Assembly (NCBI GenBank): GCA_947069175.1
Contig: CAMTDV010000017.1
Coordinates: forward strand, 52,399,137 to 52,463,136
DNA length: 64,000 nt
Reading direction: 5' to 3'
Source: Scalesia atractyloides
Taxonomy: Eukaryota > Streptophyta > Magnoliopsida > Asterales > Asteraceae
Shown here: positions 61,309 through 64,000 of the stretch, in pieces
Layout of the letters: every line of letters begins with the position of its first letter
Position numbering within the stretch: position 1 is the first letter of the stretch
Program-made: the position numbers and the translations under genes
The notes under the pieces: model-generated
Told to the model about the DNA's origin: nothing
The model's database searches: none
Seen by the model: the letters and a program-made list of their open reading frames with translations, nothing else

Positions 61309-61812
61309 AATTTGAACCGTTTCAACCGTAGGAGGTTCTTGTGTAACTCCTATTTCTTTAGCACTAGAAGGTTCTTGTGTAACTTCTTTGAGCTTCTTTT
61401 GACTTATGTAACGACGGTTCTGCGGCTTTTGTAGTGCTTTTCTCCCTTTGGTACTCGGAGAACCTGTAGTCTTCAAAGTAGTATCTTTAGCTGAAGACTT
61501 TACATGCTTAGCCTTTTTCTTTGGTCTGTCTTCATCATAACCCTTTTCAGAACCTGGTTCATAATCAACATCACCTTCCTTTGATTTTTCTATCTCTTTC
61601 TCTGCAATAGCCTTCTTTGTCTCTTTCTCACGCGAATCATCACTATCTTCATTCTTGTTAGAAGTTGCAAATATTACATCATCCTCTTGAGTATCTTTTT
61701 CTGTCTCTTGACTTTGAATATTGACTGCAACACTAGAACCAACTTCACCTTGAACATTCTTTGGTTCCTCTTCATCAATAAGCATTGTTTCAACTTTGTT
61801 GACTTTCTCCAT
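61309..61812 (-). pseudogene. Accessory ORF of element I, acidic linker part
   Basis: Continuation of the same protein in another frame (starts MEKVNKVETMLIDEEEP). Rich in Glu, Lys and Ser, low-complexity, with a basic patch RPKKKAKHVK that could be a nuclear-localisation signal. Frameshifts near 61825 and 61310 separate it from both neighbours; across each, the neighbouring frame continues with the same kind of sequence, so single small indels explain them. Confidence 0.6.
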
Positions 61813-62720
61813 TGTTTCTATTTCTCTTCACAATTTTCTTTAGAAACCAATCGCTACGTTTTCCTTTGAAAGTTGCTAGCCATTCTTCTTCAGCTTTAAC
61901 TTCTTTTTCATCACCACTACCTGCCTTTCTCCACTTGTATTCAGGTAGTGCAACATAATCTGCGGACATAATAGCACCAAACAGTGGTTTTGCAACTGGT
62001 GCTGAAGCTTGCTTCTGAAACGTAATAAGCTTCTTGACTGTTGTATCATCCATGTGGCTTAGATATAAAATGTCATTCGGATCTTTCGTTATCTTCTCAA
62101 ACTTGTCATCAATAATCATTTGCACGAATCTCAGGTACATGACTAGTCTGTTTGTTCCCATATTGTTCTTCATGTGTGTAAATACGATCTTTGAGAAATT
62201 GAACTTCTTGTTTAGAACCAACGTTGTAGCCATACACGCCATGTAGTCTTGAACATCATCTAAACCAGCTTTGCGATGACTAAAAGCATGAATAATCGCG
62301 TGCATCAGAAACCTGTAGGGATTAGGAACTCCCCTTTCTTCAATGTCGATTCGTTAACATGGCCTTCGTATCCCATCCGATAAAAGCATCCACGAACCAT
62401 TCTTTCGTCTAGCAACATTGGATCCTCAGTGTTGTCGTTAAAGTTTAAAACTTTGCGGATATCGGCCTCAGACACTGTAAGCTCTTTGTCTTCATTCTCG
62501 ATGCGTACAATCGACTTGATCTCTGTATTATCTTCATTTAGTGACGCTGCACTCTAGAATATGTAAACATGAGATCTATAAACCACAGTCTTCTCTGTAA
62601 TCGCATCGGTATTCGTGCCATGAAATCCAGAATACTGTCGTAAGCAGCCAGTGATGGACCAATCGTTTTGTCAAGCGTAACACACGTATTATGAAACTTC
62701 GAGAAAGAAAGCTGAATATT
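61813..62720 (-). pseudogene. Accessory ORF of element I, N-terminal part
   Basis: Reads NTCVTLDKTIGPSLAAYDSI, then after a frame change near 62620 ITEKTVVYRSHVYIF*SAAS (stop TAG at about 62546 where Trp is usual), then LTVSEADIRKVLNFNDN, RMGYEGHV, a one-base loss near 62306, and MHAIIHAFSHRKAGLDDVQD followed by YMACMATTLVLNKKFNFSKI. The SEADIRKVL and MHAIIH...SHRKAG motifs mark a conserved plant retroelement-linked protein family. A splice-acceptor consensus TCGTGTTTGCAG precedes the first residues near 62720, suggesting a spliced subgenomic message. Confidence 0.65.
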
Positions 62721-62785
62721 CTGCAAACACGAAAATCGAGACAAAACACTTAGAAAAATTTCACAATTTTCACAAATATCCACAT

Positions 62786-63550
62786 CAAGTTCGGGCGAAC
62801 TTGATAAACAATTTCACATCAGAATCCATTAAGTTCGGGCGAACTTGATAAACAATCTTTGATTGATTATCAAACAAGTTCGGGCGAACTTGTTAACAAT
62901 TTATGGATTTTAACAAGATCAAACAAGTTCGGGCGAACTTGTATGATATACATCATTTTTCACTTTTGAGGACAAGTTCGGCCGAACTTGGTTCAAAGAA
63001 CCAATTAACAAGTTCGGGCGAACTTGTATTCTTTTTCATTCAAAACCTGCAACAACCAATACAAAGCATTTTTAACCAAATTAAAGACATGTTAAGGATC
63101 GTTTATGGTTATTTAACTGATTTTATCATTCAATTTGTTCTTAACCATCCTAAATCAAGTCATATTAGCAAGTTAAAATCTGTTTGGTTCAAATTCGATC
63201 AATTTATGGTCCAATCTTAGAATTTATACCTATTCCATGATTCTTAGTGTGCAAATCACTAAGATACAGTAGAAATTCGGGCAACACTTCGTTACACAAG
63301 TGACAATTTTAGTTTTCGCACAAAAACGCTCAAGTTCGCTCTGATTAGTTCAAGTGACAGGTGAAATGAAGTTCGCGCGGACTTGTATCTTATATAGTGT
63401 AACAAGTCCGGGCGAACTTGTAAATACTCATCAACAAATCCAGTACAAGTCCGGGCGAACTTGCCTTCAGATCAATAATACAGAACATGTCCGGGCGAAC
63501 TAGTTAACAAATCAGTGTCTTTTTACCCTGATCAAGTTCGGGCGAACTTG
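62786..63550. repeat. Array of 11 short palindromes, consensus CAAGTTCGGGCGAACTTG
   Basis: Copies at 62786-62803, 62830-62847, 62875-62892, 62924-62941, 62973-62990 (GGCC centre, perfect palindrome), 63009-63026, 63368-63385 (degenerate), 63403-63420, 63446-63463, 63486-63503 (degenerate) and 63533-63550. Start spacing is 35-49 bp within two clusters, separated by about 340 bp; spacers are unlike each other. Arms extend beyond 8 bp in several copies (12 bp each side at 63529-63554). Confidence 0.92.
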
Positions 63551-64000
63551 ATCAAACCCAAACCAAACTTTTACAGATTTTTCAATTTTAACCCTAAACT
63601 TTTCAACATTTACCAGTTTTAAAAATCCACCCAGTTGACCAAGTCCAAGTTAATGACCTTGGTTAACCGATTTGTCTACCGAGTCCAAGTTAATGACCTC
63701 AGTTCGACCCGTTATGAACAAACTGGTGGTTTTTCTCAATTTAAAGTTTCAAATTAATGAACTTTTAATCGTTTTCGCTTATCAGATTTGACAAATTAGC
63801 TCCCAGTCTGTTGTCAATTAGATTTCCACCAGTTTAGCACCTTACCAGACTTCGAAGATCCGTTCTCCAACATTGGCTTGTTGAAACTAATGTAGAAAAA
63901 AATCTTTTTGTATTATTGAAAGTTTATGCTAAAACACACTGAAATTTTGTTGATGCACTATTGTGTTCGTCACTTGTCGAATAGGCTAGATTGAGCGTGT
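63551..64000 (-). other. Element I internal sequence, unassigned
   Basis: No protein domain or RNA was recognised. A short direct repeat (GTCCAAGTTAATGACCT) occurs near 63643 and 63682. Confidence 0.5.

Larger units (their letters stand above)
58342..64000 (-). mobile_element. Element I: partial LTR retrotransposon with accessory ORF (possibly SIRE-type Ty1/copia)
   Basis: 3' LTR (58342-58845), PPT (58846-58858) and a long accessory ORF upstream on the minus strand; it runs off the right edge. The candidate left TSD is TAACC (58337-58341), unverifiable here. The assignment to SIRE-type copia rests on an env-position ORF of this family and a PPT of the CCAAGGGGGAGTC type. No gag or pol is visible in the window. 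Confidence 0.6.

Noticed and set aside
62786..63550. CRISPR-like array (regular short palindromic repeats with spacers)
   Set aside because: Spacing is irregular, repeats are only 18 bp, no cas genes, and the context is a plant retroelement.

Overview
The window is plant nuclear DNA made almost entirely of LTR retrotransposons inserted into one another. Evidence: Ty3/gypsy Gag, protease, reverse transcriptase, RNase H, integrase and chromodomain reading frames; primer-binding sites matching the plant initiator-Met tRNA end (TGGTATCAGAGC); polypurine tracts; LTRs of 2.4 to 3.6 kb; and 5-bp target-site duplications (TSDs). The C-terminal chromodomains place elements A and B in the chromovirus Tekay/Del group. 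The accessory proteins look like those of daisy-family (Asteraceae) genomes, but that is recollection, not a search result. No intact host gene, tRNA, rRNA or CRISPR array was found.

Left part (1-34199). D is a decayed minus-strand gypsy element that runs off the left edge. E (2332-34132, plus strand, TSD TGGAG) is inserted in D's gag. The E 5' LTR carries a solo LTR, F (3526-5291). Inside E sits A (8504-33303, plus, TSD CTTAT/TTTAT). A is interrupted in its integrase by B (15331-29016, minus, TSD CCGGG). B is interrupted in its own integrase by solo LTR C (18987-22357, TSD CGGAT). This gives five levels: D > E > A > B > C. Removing each insertion with one TSD copy restores the interrupted reading frame locally, which supports the order.

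Middle (34200-58341). H is a broken Pro/Gln/His-rich minus-strand ORF of unknown function. It is split by G (35375-58097, minus, TSD GATGG), which is split by J (41162-54330, minus, TSD GAACT). G and J have complete LTRs, primer-binding sites and polypurine tracts but no recognisable protein genes. They look like large non-autonomous (LARD-type) derivatives, presumably mobilised by proteins from relatives such as A or B.

Right edge (58342-64000). I is a minus-strand element with a 504-bp 3' LTR, a polypurine tract and a long decayed accessory ORF in the position of the env-like gene of SIRE-type copia elements. Its internal region holds an array of an 18-bp palindrome, CAAGTTCGGGCGAACTTG. The same palindrome occurs three times, about 30 bp apart, just upstream of its LTR TATA box.

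All protein genes are pseudogenes. Most premature stops can be explained by C-to-T or G-to-A changes, as expected for long-methylated plant repeats. The most unusual signals are the palindrome array, a hairpin conserved between the A and C LTRs, intron-like splice-site pairs inside the LTRs of six families, and an inverted repeat next to the polypurine tract shared by coding and non-coding elements.
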